DNA of 64,000 nucleotides from AC-32 sp963715575 (GCA_963715575.1 OY970250.1:620001-684000); one strand, 5' to 3'; counted from the stretch's first letter, positions 1-8,610 are shown. Numbers and translations are program-made. Notes: generated by a model not told the origin, from the letters alone.

Positions 1-60
1 GGGGTTCGCCTGCCCGCCCGGGATCTGCAGCTTGATGAGGGTGAGAACCTTCTTCGCCAT
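1..60 (-). CDS. rplK: 50S ribosomal protein L11, N-terminal fragment
   Basis: The reverse strand begins with ATG at 60 and reads MAKKVLTLIKLQIPGGQANP before running off the window edge. This is the conserved N terminus of L11, the protein that binds the GTPase-associated region of 23S rRNA. It lies two bases downstream of nusG, the normal order secE-nusG-rplK. Only 20 codons are visible. Confidence 0.93.
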   Translation of the reverse strand, partial: MAKKVLTLIKLQIPGGQANP

Positions 61-62
61 CG

Positions 63-593
63 CTAATCGATCTTCTTGACTTGGTCGAAGCCGAGCTCGA
101 CGGGCACCTGCCGCTCGAAGATGTCGACGAGTACCTTCAGCTTCTGCTGGTCCGGGTTGACGTCGACGATCTCGCCGTCGAAGTCGGACAGAGGGCCGGA
201 GGTTACCTTCACCGATTCTCCGAGCGAGAACTCGACCTGGGCACGCGGCCGCTCGCCGGTGGCGGCGCCGGTGCGCAGGATCCGGTCGACCTCGCCCTGC
301 GAGAGCGGGACGGGCTTCGAGCCCGCGCCGACGAAGCCGGTCACGCCCGGCGTGTTCTTCACGACCGTCCAGGCCTCGTCGTTGAGGTCCATGTTCACGA
401 GCACGTAGCCGGGCAGGATCCGCTTCTCGGTCTGCACCTTCTGGCCGTCCTTGGTCTCGACGACCTGCTCGGTCGGGACGACGACCCGGCGGAAGCGCGT
501 CTGCTGCGCCATCGAGTCGATCCGGTGCTCCAGGTTCGTCTTGACCTTGTTCTCGTGCCCGGAGTAGGTGTTGATCGCGTACCAGCGGAACAT
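63..593 (-). CDS. nusG: transcription termination/antitermination factor NusG
   Basis: This 176-residue protein has the two NusG domains. The N-terminal NGN domain (about residues 3-108) includes WYAINTYSGHE and GYVLVNM, and the C-terminal KOW domain (about 128-176) includes GPLSDFDGEIVDVN. NusG binds the RNA polymerase clamp and couples it to Rho or ribosomal S10. It sits between secE (4 nt gap) and rplK, the standard arrangement. Length is normal for a compact NusG without the long N-terminal extension seen in many actinobacteria. Confidence 0.97.
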   Translation of the reverse strand: MFRWYAINTYSGHENKVKTNLEHRIDSMAQQTRFRRVVVPTEQVVETKDGQKVQTEKRILPGYVLVNMDLNDEAWTVVKNTPGVTGFVGAGSKPVPLSQGEVDRILRTGAATGERPRAQVEFSLGESVKVTSGPLSDFDGEIVDVNPDQQKLKVLVDIFERQVPVELGFDQVKKID

Positions 594-597
594 CGGT

Positions 598-945
598 TTA
601 CCTCAGGAGGACGTGTTGGACGAGCCGGCGGAAGACCTCGTCCGCCGCGAACAGGTAGACGCCCGTCACCAGACAGGCGATCAGCACGACGGCCGTGCCC
701 TGGATCAGCTGCTGCTGCCCGGGCCAGTCGACCTTCTTCAGCTCGGCCCAGGACTCGCTGACGAAGACGAAGCGCTTGCGTCCCGGAGCGCCGCCGCGCT
801 GGCCGTCGCTTGCCGGCTGCACTTCGGCGGGCGCGCGCGCGGGCTGCTGCGGTGCGCGCTGCTGCGGCGCGCGGTCGACCGAGGCGCGGCTCTCGGCCTG
901 GGCAGCGCGGCGGGCTCGCCGTTCGGAGCGGGTCTGGCGTGCCAC
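598..945 (-). CDS. secE: preprotein translocase subunit SecE
   Basis: This 115-residue protein has a long basic, Gln/Ala-rich N-terminal tail (about residues 1-55) and the single conserved SecE block. That block contains SWAELKKVDWPG followed by one membrane helix (about residues 82-102). SecE clamps the SecY channel in the cytoplasmic membrane. It lies directly after rpmG and 4 nt before nusG. The tail is typical of single-helix actinobacterial SecE and is low complexity. Confidence 0.95.
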   Translation of the reverse strand: MARQTRSERRARRAAQAESRASVDRAPQQRAPQQPARAPAEVQPASDGQRGGAPGRKRFVFVSESWAELKKVDWPGQQQLIQGTAVVLIACLVTGVYLFAADEVFRRLVQHVLLR

Positions 946-1107
946 CTAGCGGGTCTCCCGGTGCAGCGTGTGCTGCCGGCACCAGCGGCAGTACTTCTTG
1001 AACTCGACCCGGTCCGGGGAGTTCCGCTTCGACTTCTCGGTCTGGTAATTACGGCGCTTGCACTCGGTGCAGGCGAGCGTGATTCCGACTCTTACTCCGG
1101 TTGCCAT
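946..1107 (-). CDS. rpmG: 50S ribosomal protein L33
   Basis: A 53-residue protein starting MATGVRVGITLACTECKRRNY with the L33 zinc-ribbon cysteines (CTEC near the N terminus, CRWC near the C terminus). The ATG at 1107 is chosen because the family begins there. The frame is open for another 22 codons upstream, but those run into the tRNA gene. It lies between tRNA-Met and secE, and its stop codon abuts the secE start. Cysteines are retained, so this is the zinc-binding form. Confidence 0.95.
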   Translation of the reverse strand: MATGVRVGITLACTECKRRNYQTEKSKRNSPDRVEFKKYCRWCRQHTLHRETR

Positions 1108-1143
1108 AAATGTCTTCTCTCTTGCTCCGAATACGCGAGGAGG

Positions 1144-1217
1144 TAGCGGCGGGAGGACTCGAACCTCCGACACGCGGATTATGATTCCGCTGCTCTAACC
1201 AACTGAGCTACGCCGCC
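1144..1217 (-). tRNA. tRNA-Met (CAT), elongator type
   Basis: The reverse strand folds as a 74-nt cloverleaf. It has acceptor GGCGGCG paired with CGCCGCT (one G-U), D-arm GCTC...GAGC, anticodon stem GCGGA/TCCGC with loop ATCATAA (anticodon CAT) and T-arm GGAGG/CCTCC with loop TTCGAGT. CCA is not encoded. A G1-U72 pair rather than the unpaired initiator 1-72 position favours elongator Met. Confidence 0.95.
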
Positions 1218-1362
1218 GCGCGCGGCTGAGTGTAGCAGCGCGCCACAGTTTGTCTTGAGCGGGCTCGGACGGCGCCGAACCATTTGCGTGAGTCAGTCCG
1301 CCCGTCGGCGAAGCCGCCGCGGCCTCACAAGCGACGCCTTCGACGAAGCTAGTCTGCCGCGG

Positions 1363-2328
1363 ATGGCTGCGATCGAGGCAGAGGGACTGCGACGGACCTA
1401 CAAGACCACGACCGGCGTCGTGCGGCGCAAGTCGCTGGAGATCGAGGCGGTCCGTGGGATCGACTTCCAGGTTCCCGAGGGGGAGCTCTTCGGCCTGCTC
1501 GGCCCGAACGGGGCCGGCAAGACCACCACGATCAAGATGCTGATCACGCTGCTCATCCCGACTGCGGGCAGCGCGCGCGTCCTCGGCCTGGACGTCGTCG
1601 AGCAGGCGCACGAGGTGCGCAAGCGGATCGGCTACGTCTTCGGCGGCGAACGCGGCGTCTACGAGCGCCTCTCGGGCTACGACAACCTGCGCTACTTCGC
1701 CGAGCTGTACGGCGTGCCTCCGAGCGAGCAGCGCCCGCGGATCGAGTACTTGCTCGAGGTGGTCGGGCTGAAGGGCCGCGAGCACGAGCGGGCGGAGGGC
1801 TACTCGCGCGGGATGAAGCAGCGCCTGCACGTCGCCCGTGGACTGCTGCACGACCCCGACGTGATCTTCCTCGACGAGCCTACCATCGGGCTCGATCCGG
1901 TCGGCGCCCGCGACGTGAGGGCGACGATCGCCTCGCTGACCGAGGCCGGCAAGACCGTGCTGCTGACGACGCACTACATGTTCGAGGCTGACGCGCTCTG
2001 CGACCGGATCGCCGTGATCTCGCAGGGACGGATCGTGGCCGAGGGGACGCCGACCGAGCTGAAGCGCGGGGTCGCCGAGGGCACCGTGGTCGAGGTGGAG
2101 GTCTTCGGCGGCGTCGACAGCGCGGTCGAGCGCGTCCGCGGGCTCGGCGGCGTCAGCTCGGTCGCGATCGAGGAGCGCGAGCAGGCGCAGGTGCTCGTCG
2201 TCCAGACGGGGCCCGGCCTCGAGCTGACGCAGGCGATCCTGGGCTGCCTCGACGGCGCCGAGGTCGGCCGCATCTCGCAGCGGGAGCCGACGCTCGAGGA
2301 CGCGTACGTCGCGCTGGTGACCGAATGA
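1363..2328 (+). CDS. ABC transporter ATP-binding protein (DrrA/NatA type)
   Basis: A 321-residue nucleotide-binding subunit of an ABC-2 exporter. Walker A GPNGAGKTT lies at about 47-55. The signature is YSRGMKQR, a variant of LSGGQ common in the DrrA/CcmA group, at about 147. Walker B VIFLDEP is at about 167-173, followed by the H-loop TTHYM. The ATG at 1363 is chosen because homologues begin just before the first beta strand. The upstream open frame overlaps tRNA-proximal sequence. Its last four bases overlap the first permease gene (ATGA), so the three genes form one translationally coupled operon. The substrate is unknown. Confidence 0.93.
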   Translation: MAAIEAEGLRRTYKTTTGVVRRKSLEIEAVRGIDFQVPEGELFGLLGPNGAGKTTTIKMLITLLIPTAGSARVLGLDVVEQAHEVRKRIGYVFGGERGVYERLSGYDNLRYFAELYGVPPSEQRPRIEYLLEVVGLKGREHERAEGYSRGMKQRLHVARGLLHDPDVIFLDEPTIGLDPVGARDVRATIASLTEAGKTVLLTTHYMFEADALCDRIAVISQGRIVAEGTPTELKRGVAEGTVVEVEVFGGVDSAVERVRGLGGVSSVAIEEREQAQVLVVQTGPGLELTQAILGCLDGAEVGRISQREPTLEDAYVALVTE

Positions 2329-3095
2329 GCTCGCTCCGCTTCGTCGGCGTCAGCTGGCTGCTGCAGTTCAAGATGATCATGCGCTCGCCCTTCGATGGCT
2401 TCGGGAACGTGATCTACCCGCTCTTCTTCGCGACGGTCGCGTTCTTCGTCTTTCGCGCCGGCGACAGCCCGCGGACGCTCGTCTACGCCTCGCTCGGCGC
2501 AGCCGTGATGGGCATGTGGTCGTCGGTCAGCACGTCGGCCGGCTCGGCGATGCAGCGGGAGCGCTGGTGGGGCACGCTTGAGCTGCTCGTCGCCGCGCCG
2601 CGGCATTTCGCGCTCGTCCTCCTCCCTGCCACGCTCGGGCTGGCGACGGTCGGGATCTACAACCTCGTCGCGACGCTGCTCTGGGGCCGCCTGCTGTTCG
2701 GGATCGACCTGCAGATCGAGCACCCGCTGCTGTTCGCGCTCTCGATCGTCGGCACCGTGCTTTCGTTCGGTGGGCTCGGCTTCCTGTTCGCGGTCTCGTT
2801 CGTCCGCTTCCGCGCCGCCTGGGTGCTCGGCAACTTCTTCGAGTACCCGGTCTGGCTGATCTGCGGCTTCCTCGTGCCGCTGGCGCTGCTGCCCAGCTGG
2901 GTGCACCCGATCGCCTGGGTGCTCGCGCCGACCTGGGGCATGAGCGCGATCCGCGAGTCGGCCCTCGGCGGGACGCCGCTGCCCGACCTGCTCCTCTGCC
3001 TCGGGCTCGGCGCTGCCTACGTAGCCGTCGGCGTGCTCGTCACCGACCGCGTCCTGCGCGCCGCCCGCCAGCGCGGGACGCTCTCGCTGACGTGA
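2325..3095 (+). CDS. ABC-2 type transporter permease, subunit 1
   Basis: A 256-residue membrane protein with about six predicted hydrophobic helices and the layout of ABC-2 permeases: a cytoplasmic N terminus, a first pair of helices, then a central conserved FFEYPVWLICGFLVPL region typical of the family. It overlaps the ATPase gene by ATGA and the second permease by GTGA. It should dimerise with its paralogue to form the export channel. The cargo cannot be read from the sequence. Confidence 0.88.
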   Translation: MSSLRFVGVSWLLQFKMIMRSPFDGFGNVIYPLFFATVAFFVFRAGDSPRTLVYASLGAAVMGMWSSVSTSAGSAMQRERWWGTLELLVAAPRHFALVLLPATLGLATVGIYNLVATLLWGRLLFGIDLQIEHPLLFALSIVGTVLSFGGLGFLFAVSFVRFRAAWVLGNFFEYPVWLICGFLVPLALLPSWVHPIAWVLAPTWGMSAIRESALGGTPLPDLLLCLGLGAAYVAVGVLVTDRVLRAARQRGTLSLT

Positions 3096-3880
3096 TCGTC
3101 GCCGCCCGGATCTTCGTCGTCGGGGGCGCCACCAGCTTCCGCGCCCTCTGGTACTGGCTGACGCCCTGGATCTACGTGCCGACCATGTTGGTCGCGCCGA
3201 TCTTCCAGATCCTGCTCTTCGCCTACATCGGCCGCTCGGCGCAGCTCGAGTCGGACGAGTTCTACTTGATCGGGAATGCGATCCAGTACGCGTCGATCCC
3301 GTGCCTGTTCGCGATGGCGCAGATGATCGGCGGCGAGCGCTACCAGAACACCTTGAGCGCGATTCTCGTCAGCCCGGCGCCGCGCATGCCGCTCTTCTTC
3401 GGCCGCTCGCTGCCGGTGATCATCAACGGCGCGTTCGTCGGCGCGTTCTCGCTGGCCGTCGGCGCGCTGATCCTCGGTGTCCACCTGCCCGCGAGCTCGC
3501 TGGCGCCGCTCGCGCTGACCGTCCTGATCGCCGCCTTCTCCTGCACCGGGCTCGGGCTGATCAACGGCGCTGTCAGCCTCCGGATCCGCGAGAACGCGGT
3601 GCTGAACAACGTCATCTTCGGCTTCCTGCTGATCTTCACCGGCGCCAACGTCCCGCTCGACGCGCTGCCCGAGTGGATGAGCACCCTCGCGCAGGGGTTG
3701 CCGTTCACGCACGCGATCGAGGCGGCGCGGCAGCTGGCCGACGGCGCCACGCTCGGCGACGTCAAGGGGCTGCTCGGGGCGGAGTTGCTGATCGGCGCCA
3801 TCTACGGGATCGCGGGGTACGCCGTGATGCGCTGGTTCGAGTACCAGGGCCGTCGCTATGCGACGCTGGAGCGCTCCTGA
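3092..3880 (+). CDS. ABC-2 type transporter permease, subunit 2
   Basis: A 262-residue ABC-2 permease with about six membrane segments and the conserved core IFGFLLIFTGANVPLDALPEWM. The GTG start at 3092 overlaps the stop of subunit 1 by four bases (GTGA). Its stop shares a base with the next ATG (TGATG), so translation is coupled into the creatininase gene. Homologous to subunit 1; the two likely form a heterodimer. Confidence 0.88.
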   Translation: MIVAARIFVVGGATSFRALWYWLTPWIYVPTMLVAPIFQILLFAYIGRSAQLESDEFYLIGNAIQYASIPCLFAMAQMIGGERYQNTLSAILVSPAPRMPLFFGRSLPVIINGAFVGAFSLAVGALILGVHLPASSLAPLALTVLIAAFSCTGLGLINGAVSLRIRENAVLNNVIFGFLLIFTGANVPLDALPEWMSTLAQGLPFTHAIEAARQLADGATLGDVKGLLGAELLIGAIYGIAGYAVMRWFEYQGRRYATLERS

Positions 3881-4581
3881 TGCGCGCGCGTGACCTGAAC
3901 TGGCTGCAGGTCGAGGAGTACCTCTCGCGGGACGACCGCGTCGTCCTGCCGGTCGGCTCGACCGAGCAGCACGGCTACCTCTCGCTCGAGACCGACAACA
4001 TCCTCGCCGAGCGCGTCTCGGCCGAGGCCGCGGAGCCGCTGGGCGTGCTCGTGCTGCCAGTGCTGGCCTACGGGCTGACGCCGTCGTTTGCGGCCTACCC
4101 GGGGAGCCCGACGCTCCGGCTGGAAACCTTCGTGGCCGTCCTGCGCGACCTGCTCGACTCGCTCCACGGCCAGGGCTTCCGGCGCTTCCTGCTCGTCAAC
4201 GGCCACGGCGGCAACATCGCGGGCGGCTCGCTGGTGCGCGAGTGGGTCGCTGCCAACCCGGATGCCGAGGCGATCTTCCACAGCTGGTGGTCGAGCGAGC
4301 GCGTGGTCGCGGCAGCGAAAGAGGTCGATCCGGAGCCGAGCCACGCGAACTGGTTCGAGAACTTCCCCTGGACGCGCCTTGCAGGCGTGGACCTGCCTCA
4401 GGGCCGGAAGGGGCCGCTCGACCACGATGCCTACCGCGCGGCCGGGCCGAAACAGGTGCGAGAGGTGCTCGGCGACGGGGTCTTCGAGGGCGCCTACCAG
4501 CTCCCGGACGAGCAGGTCGAGGCGGTCTGGCGCGCCGGGGTCGAGGAGGTCCGCGAGCTGCTCGAGAGCGGCTGGCGTTGA
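3880..4581 (+). CDS. creatininase-family amidohydrolase
   Basis: A 233-residue protein starting MRARDLNWLQVEEYL. It carries the family metal-site motifs: E in GSTEQHGYLSLETD (E..H...D) near residues 27-39, NGHGGN near 108-113 and a distal acidic helix. The family includes creatinine amidohydrolase, the mycofactocin enzyme MftE and the 3-dehydro-scyllo-inosose and ArfB formamide hydrolases, so the substrate is open. No mycofactocin genes are nearby. The start overlaps the permease stop by one base, and its end overlaps the next gene (TTGA), suggesting co-transcription with the ABC exporter. Confidence 0.88.
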   Translation: MRARDLNWLQVEEYLSRDDRVVLPVGSTEQHGYLSLETDNILAERVSAEAAEPLGVLVLPVLAYGLTPSFAAYPGSPTLRLETFVAVLRDLLDSLHGQGFRRFLLVNGHGGNIAGGSLVREWVAANPDAEAIFHSWWSSERVVAAAKEVDPEPSHANWFENFPWTRLAGVDLPQGRKGPLDHDAYRAAGPKQVREVLGDGVFEGAYQLPDEQVEAVWRAGVEEVRELLESGWR

Positions 4582-5144
4582 CCGACCCGCTCGCGCTCTT
4601 CCACCAGTGGTTCGAGGAGGCGCGGGCCGCAGGCGTCGAGGTGCCGGAGGCGATGACCCTCGCCACCGCCGACGCTGACGGCCGCCCCTCGGCGCGGATG
4701 CTGCTGCTGAAGAGCGCCGACGAGCGCGGCTTCACCTTCTTCACCGGCTACGAGAGCCGCAAGGGCCGTGAGCTGGCCGAGAACCCGCGCGCCGCGCTCG
4801 TCTTCTACTGGCGGCCGCTGGGGCGGCAGGTGCGGGTCGAGGGGACGGTGCGACGGCTCTCGGACGACGAGTCGGACGCGTACTGGGCGACGCGCCCGCC
4901 GCGCTCGCGGGCGGCGGCTGCAGCCTCGCGCCAGAGCGAACCGATCGCCGGCCGCGACGAGCTCGAGGCGGAGTTCGAGCGGCTCCTGCCAGGCAGCGAG
5001 ATCCCGAGGCCCGAGCGCTGGGGCGGCTACGTCCTCGAGCCCAAGGCGATCGAGCTCTGGCAGCACCGCGACGACCGCCTGCATGAGCGACTCCGGTTCA
5101 CGCGCGCGCGCGAGGGCTGGATGGCCGAGCAGCTGGCGCCGTAG
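4578..5144 (+). CDS. pdxH: pyridoxamine 5'-phosphate oxidase (PdxH-like)
   Basis: A 188-residue FMN-binding split-barrel protein. It has the PNPOx core (MTLATADADGRPSARMLLLK, then FFTGYESRKGRELAENPRA) and the C-terminal dimerisation block ending RLHERLRFTR..GWMAEQLAP, which separates true PdxH from other split-barrel oxidases. It would oxidise PNP/PMP to pyridoxal 5'-phosphate. The start is inferred as TTG at 4578, overlapping the preceding stop. It is about 20-30 residues shorter at the N terminus than E. coli PdxH, as usual in actinobacteria. Confidence 0.9.
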   Translation: MTDPLALFHQWFEEARAAGVEVPEAMTLATADADGRPSARMLLLKSADERGFTFFTGYESRKGRELAENPRAALVFYWRPLGRQVRVEGTVRRLSDDESDAYWATRPPRSRAAAAASRQSEPIAGRDELEAEFERLLPGSEIPRPERWGGYVLEPKAIELWQHRDDRLHERLRFTRAREGWMAEQLAP

Positions 5145-5192
5145 TTCACTCGGGATGATGCGCGAGGCCTGAGCCGCCGCCAGAGTCACCGC

Positions 5193-6791
5193 ATGGCGGT
5201 CGAAGCGACGGTGGCAGCTCCCGTGGAATCGAGCGGCGACCGCCTGGTCGCGATCCTCCTCGCGATGGCGATGTTCGTGCTCGTCGTCGACACGTCGCTG
5301 ATGAACGTGTCGATCTCGGCGGTCGTCCACGACCTCGACACGACGGCGAGCGGTGTGCAGTCGGCAATTGCGCTCGAGGCCCTCGTCTCGGCGGCCTTCA
5401 TCCTGATCGGCAGCAAGATCGGCGACCTCTTCGGGCGCAAGCGCGCCTACATCCTCGGGCTGCTCGGCTACGCGGTCGGGGCACTGTCGATGACGCTCGC
5501 GCAGAGCCTCGTCCCGATCATCATCTTCTGGGCGATCGTCGGCGGCCTCGGAGCGTCGCTCCTTCTCCCCGCCATGCAGTCGCTGATCCACGGCAACTTC
5601 CAGGGACCGATGCAGCGGCAGGCCTACGCCTTGGTCGGCGCTGCGGCGGCGATCGCGGCGGCCGTGGGGCCGCTCCTCGGCGGCTTCATCACGACCTACC
5701 TCTCGTGGCGCGTCGCCTTCGGCGGGGAGGTGGTGATCATCGGGATCGTGCTGCTCGGCAGCCGCCGCGTCCACGACGTGCCGTACACCGGCTCGCGCGG
5801 AGTCGACTACGTCGGCGCCATCCTCTCGGCCGTGGGCATGAGCGGCGTCGTGCTCGGGATCCTCGTCTGGGAGGAGGGCGGCGGCGCGGTGGTCGCGCTG
5901 CTGGCGATCGGCGTCGCCGCGCTCGGGACGCTCGGCTGGTGGCTCAAGAAGCGGAAGCGCGAGGGCAAGCCGGCGCTGCTCGACGCCGGCCTCTTCGAGT
6001 CGAAGTACTTCCGGCTCGGGGTCTCGTCCCAGACCCTGCAGCAGATCTCCCTCGGTGGGCTGATGATCGCCCTCCCGATCTACCTCCAGATGGTGCTCGA
6101 GTACAACGCGCTCGAAGCGGGCCTCTCGCTGGCGCCGCTCTCGCTGAGCATGTTCGCGGTCGCCCTGCTGGCCGGCAAACGGGCCGGCCGGCGCAGCCCG
6201 AGCAAGATCATCCGCGGCGGGTTCCTGCTGCTGGCCGCCGGCGTCGCGGTGCTGATCCCGATCGTCCCGCGCGCGCACTCCGGCTGGTGGATGGTCCCGC
6301 CGCTCCTGATCGCCGGCTGCGGCCTCGGGCTGCTCGTCTCGCAGCTGAACAACTACACGCTCTCGCCGATCGAGCAGGAGCGGGTGAGCGAGGCGGCGGG
6401 CGTGAACTCGGCCGGCGGGTCGTTCGGCCTCTCGTTCGGGCTCGCGTTCGCCGGCGCGATCATGCTCGCGTCCCTCTCGCTCCTCTTCACCCATTACTCG
6501 GACAACAGCGAGGTGCTGTCGCCGGCCCAGCAGGAGCAGGTCTCGAAGGGTCTCGAAGAGAACGCCGAGGTGATCAGCAACACGCACCTCGAGCAGCTGC
6601 TCGACGGGCAGCCGGCCGACGTACAGGCCGAGATCCTCCACATCAACACCATCGCGCGGCCGAGAGCGCTGCAGATCGCGTTGCTCGTGCCGCTCCTCGC
6701 CGCTTTGCTCGGCCTGCTGAACGGCTTCCGCATGACCCGCCTGCCGGACCCGGAGCCCTCTGCGGCGGCCGAGAACGTCCTCGGCGGCTGA
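5193..6791 (+). CDS. MFS transporter, DHA2 (EmrB/QacA) family
   Basis: A 532-residue protein with about 14 hydrophobic segments. It has the DHA2 hallmarks: motif A GSKIGDLFGRKRAYILG after helix 2, and the proline/glycine-rich helix 5 motif (AAAIAAAVGPLLGGFI). A charged loop near 485-525 separates the last helices. Likely a proton-coupled drug or lipid exporter in the cytoplasmic membrane. ATG at 5193 follows the pdxH stop by 48 nt. It ends 9 nt before the convergent pilC stop. Confidence 0.9.
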   Translation: MAVEATVAAPVESSGDRLVAILLAMAMFVLVVDTSLMNVSISAVVHDLDTTASGVQSAIALEALVSAAFILIGSKIGDLFGRKRAYILGLLGYAVGALSMTLAQSLVPIIIFWAIVGGLGASLLLPAMQSLIHGNFQGPMQRQAYALVGAAAAIAAAVGPLLGGFITTYLSWRVAFGGEVVIIGIVLLGSRRVHDVPYTGSRGVDYVGAILSAVGMSGVVLGILVWEEGGGAVVALLAIGVAALGTLGWWLKKRKREGKPALLDAGLFESKYFRLGVSSQTLQQISLGGLMIALPIYLQMVLEYNALEAGLSLAPLSLSMFAVALLAGKRAGRRSPSKIIRGGFLLLAAGVAVLIPIVPRAHSGWWMVPPLLIAGCGLGLLVSQLNNYTLSPIEQERVSEAAGVNSAGGSFGLSFGLAFAGAIMLASLSLLFTHYSDNSEVLSPAQQEQVSKGLEENAEVISNTHLEQLLDGQPADVQAEILHINTIARPRALQIALLVPLLAALLGLLNGFRMTRLPDPEPSAAAENVLGG

Positions 6792-6799
6792 CCCGCCGC

Positions 6800-8011
6800 C
6801 TACTTGACGAGCGACAGCAGCTTGAACATCGGCAGGTACATGCTGATGATGATCACGCCGACCATCGCGCCCACGCCGATCATCATCAGCGGCTCGATGA
6901 TCGCGGTCAGCGAGGCGATTGCCGAGTCCACCTCGTCCTCGTAGAAGTCGGCGATCTTGCCGAGCATCTTCTCGAGCTCTCCCGTCTCCTCGCCGATCTT
7001 CACCATCTGGCTGACCATCGGCGGGAAGACCGGGTTCTCGATCAGCGGCTGGGCGATCGGGACGCCTTGGTGCACCTTCTGCCGCACGCCCGCGAGTGCT
7101 TCCTCGACCACCCAGTTGCCGGCGGTCTGGCCGGTGATCTCGAGCGCCTTGATGATGTCCACGCCCGCTGCCACCAGGGTCGAAAGCGTCCGCGAGAATC
7201 GCGCCATCGTCACCTTGAGGACGACGTCGCCGATCTTCATCGGGATCTTCAGCTTGATCCGGTCCCAGAGCTGGCGGCCGGGCTCGGTCTTCTTGAACTT
7301 GCGGATGCCCCAGATGATTCCGAAGAAGGCCGGGAAGATGATGAACCAGTGGTGGCGCAGCTGGTCGGAGGCCGCGACCACCCACTGCGTCAGGGTCGGC
7401 AGCTGGCCGTTCAGCTGGGCGAAGATGTTCACGAAGACCGGCACGAGGAACATCAGCAGGCCGATCAGGACGAGGGTGGCGAAGATCATCACCATCATCG
7501 GGTACATCATCGCGCCCTTGACGCGGCGCTTGATCTGCGTCTCCTTCTCGATCTGGTACGCGACGCGGTCGAGCACGGTGTCGAGGATTCCGGCGGCCTC
7601 GCCGGCCTCGACCATCGCGACGTAGAGGCGCGTGAAGATCTTCGGATGGCGGCTGAGCGCCTGCGAGAGCAGCAGGCCGCCCTCGACGTCGGCGCGGATC
7701 TCCCTGATCACGAGCGCGAAGTACGGGTCGTCGGTCTGCTCCTCGAGGATCACGAGCGAGCTGACCACGTTCAGTCCCGCCTCGATCATCGTCGCGAACT
7801 GGCGCGAGAAGATCTGCAGCGTCTTCGGCTTGATCTTCTTGAAGACGGTGCGGGCGCCCTCCTCGCCGCTCGCCGGCAGCTCCTGGAGGAACTCGGCAAG
7901 CAGGCCACGGACGCGGAGCTGCTCGCGCGCAGCGTCGAGGTCCGGGGCGTGGACCTCACCCGCCAGCTGCAGTCCCTCAGCGTTGATCGCGCTGTAGGTG
8001 TACGCCGCCAT
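6800..8011 (-). CDS. pilC: type IV pilus inner-membrane platform protein PilC
   Basis: A 403-residue PilC/GspF protein with two homologous cytoplasmic T2SSF domains (about residues 65-190 and 270-395). Each contains the FSRQ(F)ATMIEAGLN / FSRTLSTLVAAGVD pattern, and there are three membrane helices (about 170-190, 218-240, 375-397). It forms the inner-membrane platform on which the PilB and PilT ATPases act. The ATG at 8011 lies only 9 nt downstream of a sigma-28-like -10 box. It is transcribed divergently from the minor pilin at 8080. Confidence 0.95.
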   Translation of the reverse strand: MAAYTYSAINAEGLQLAGEVHAPDLDAAREQLRVRGLLAEFLQELPASGEEGARTVFKKIKPKTLQIFSRQFATMIEAGLNVVSSLVILEEQTDDPYFALVIREIRADVEGGLLLSQALSRHPKIFTRLYVAMVEAGEAAGILDTVLDRVAYQIEKETQIKRRVKGAMMYPMMVMIFATLVLIGLLMFLVPVFVNIFAQLNGQLPTLTQWVVAASDQLRHHWFIIFPAFFGIIWGIRKFKKTEPGRQLWDRIKLKIPMKIGDVVLKVTMARFSRTLSTLVAAGVDIIKALEITGQTAGNWVVEEALAGVRQKVHQGVPIAQPLIENPVFPPMVSQMVKIGEETGELEKMLGKIADFYEDEVDSAIASLTAIIEPLMMIGVGAMVGVIIISMYLPMFKLLSLVK

Positions 8012-8020
8012 ACGCTGTTC

Positions 8021-8049
8021 ATATCGGCAGGGGGATGACCCCGCTTGAG
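8021..8049 (-). promoter_or_regulatory. sigma-28-like promoter of pilC
   Basis: On the minus strand this reads CTCAAG (8049-8044), 15-nt spacer, GCCGATAT (8028-8021). It matches the FliA/SigD/WhiG layout (TAAA-N15/16-GCCGATAA). The -10 box ends 9 nt before the pilC ATG, so the transcript would be leaderless or nearly so. Its -35 hexamer is shared with the divergent promoter at 8044-8072. Confidence 0.7.
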
Positions 8050-8072
8050 GGACGACGGCTCCTTGCCGATAG
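8044..8072 (+). promoter_or_regulatory. sigma-28-like promoter of the minor pilin gene
   Basis: Plus strand: CTTGAG (8044-8049), 15-nt spacer, GCCGATAG (8065-8072). The -10 ends 7 nt before the GTG at 8080. The -35 hexamer is the reverse complement of the CTCAAG used on the other strand for pilC, so this copy fits the -35 consensus less well (TTGA instead of TCAA). Confidence 0.6.
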
Positions 8073-8079
8073 GAGTCAC

Positions 8080-8610
8080 GTGCGCGAGCGGCTCCGTGCA
8101 GAGCAGGGCTTCGGCCTGATCGAGCTCCTGATGGCGATGGTGATGCTGAACATCGGCATCCTCGCGATCGTGGCTGCCTTCAACAGCGGGATCTTCGCGC
8201 TCAACCGGGCCAGCAGAGTCACGACCGCCTCGGCGCTCGCGGACTCGCAGATGGAGCTCTACCGCGCGCTCAAGTATCCCGCGATCGCGCTCGACACGAA
8301 CACGCTCTCCGGCGCCGACAACACGTACAAGTGCGACTCGGCGCTCGGCGGCTCGTGCCCGAACTCGACCTCGGGCGAGATCACCGTCACCTGCAGCGGC
8401 TCGCCGCTCCCCAACGAGTGCCTGCCCAGCCGGAGCGTGACCGGCGCCGACCGGAAGCCGTACCGCGTCGACACCTACATCACGAGCTCGACGCCCTCCG
8501 GGGGCCGAGCGCTCAAGATCGTGACCGTCGTCGTGCGCGACGGCAGCAAGCTCTCGGCCAGGCCGCTCGCCCGCGTCGCCTCGACGTTCGACGAGTCGAC
8601 GGGCAGCTAG
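8080..8610 (+). CDS. minor type IV pilin (PilV-like prepilin)
   Basis: A 176-residue prepilin with a short basic leader (VRERLRAEQG) followed by the class III signal FGLIELLMAMVMLNIGIL, with Glu at +5 after the predicted PilD cleavage site. The helix (FNSGIFALNRA) and the globular part with paired cysteines (CDSALGGSC, CSGSPLPNEC) resemble PilV/GspI minor pilins. GTG at 8080 is preferred: an AGGAG lies just upstream and the leader is then ten residues. An in-frame ATG at 8035 lies upstream of the predicted promoter -35. Transcribed divergently from pilC. Confidence 0.85.
   Translation: MRERLRAEQGFGLIELLMAMVMLNIGILAIVAAFNSGIFALNRASRVTTASALADSQMELYRALKYPAIALDTNTLSGADNTYKCDSALGGSCPNSTSGEITVTCSGSPLPNECLPSRSVTGADRKPYRVDTYITSSTPSGGRALKIVTVVVRDGSKLSARPLARVASTFDESTGS

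Noticed and set aside
4494..7385. Very long open frame of 963 codons on the minus strand
   Set aside because: It overlaps pdxH, MFS and pilC antisense, is rich in Arg/Ala/Asp without motifs, and is a GC-skew shadow of real genes.
8035..8079. Upstream ATG start for the minor pilin
   Set aside because: It lies upstream of the -35/-10 motif and would give a 25-residue leader; the GTG at 8080 gives a standard leader.
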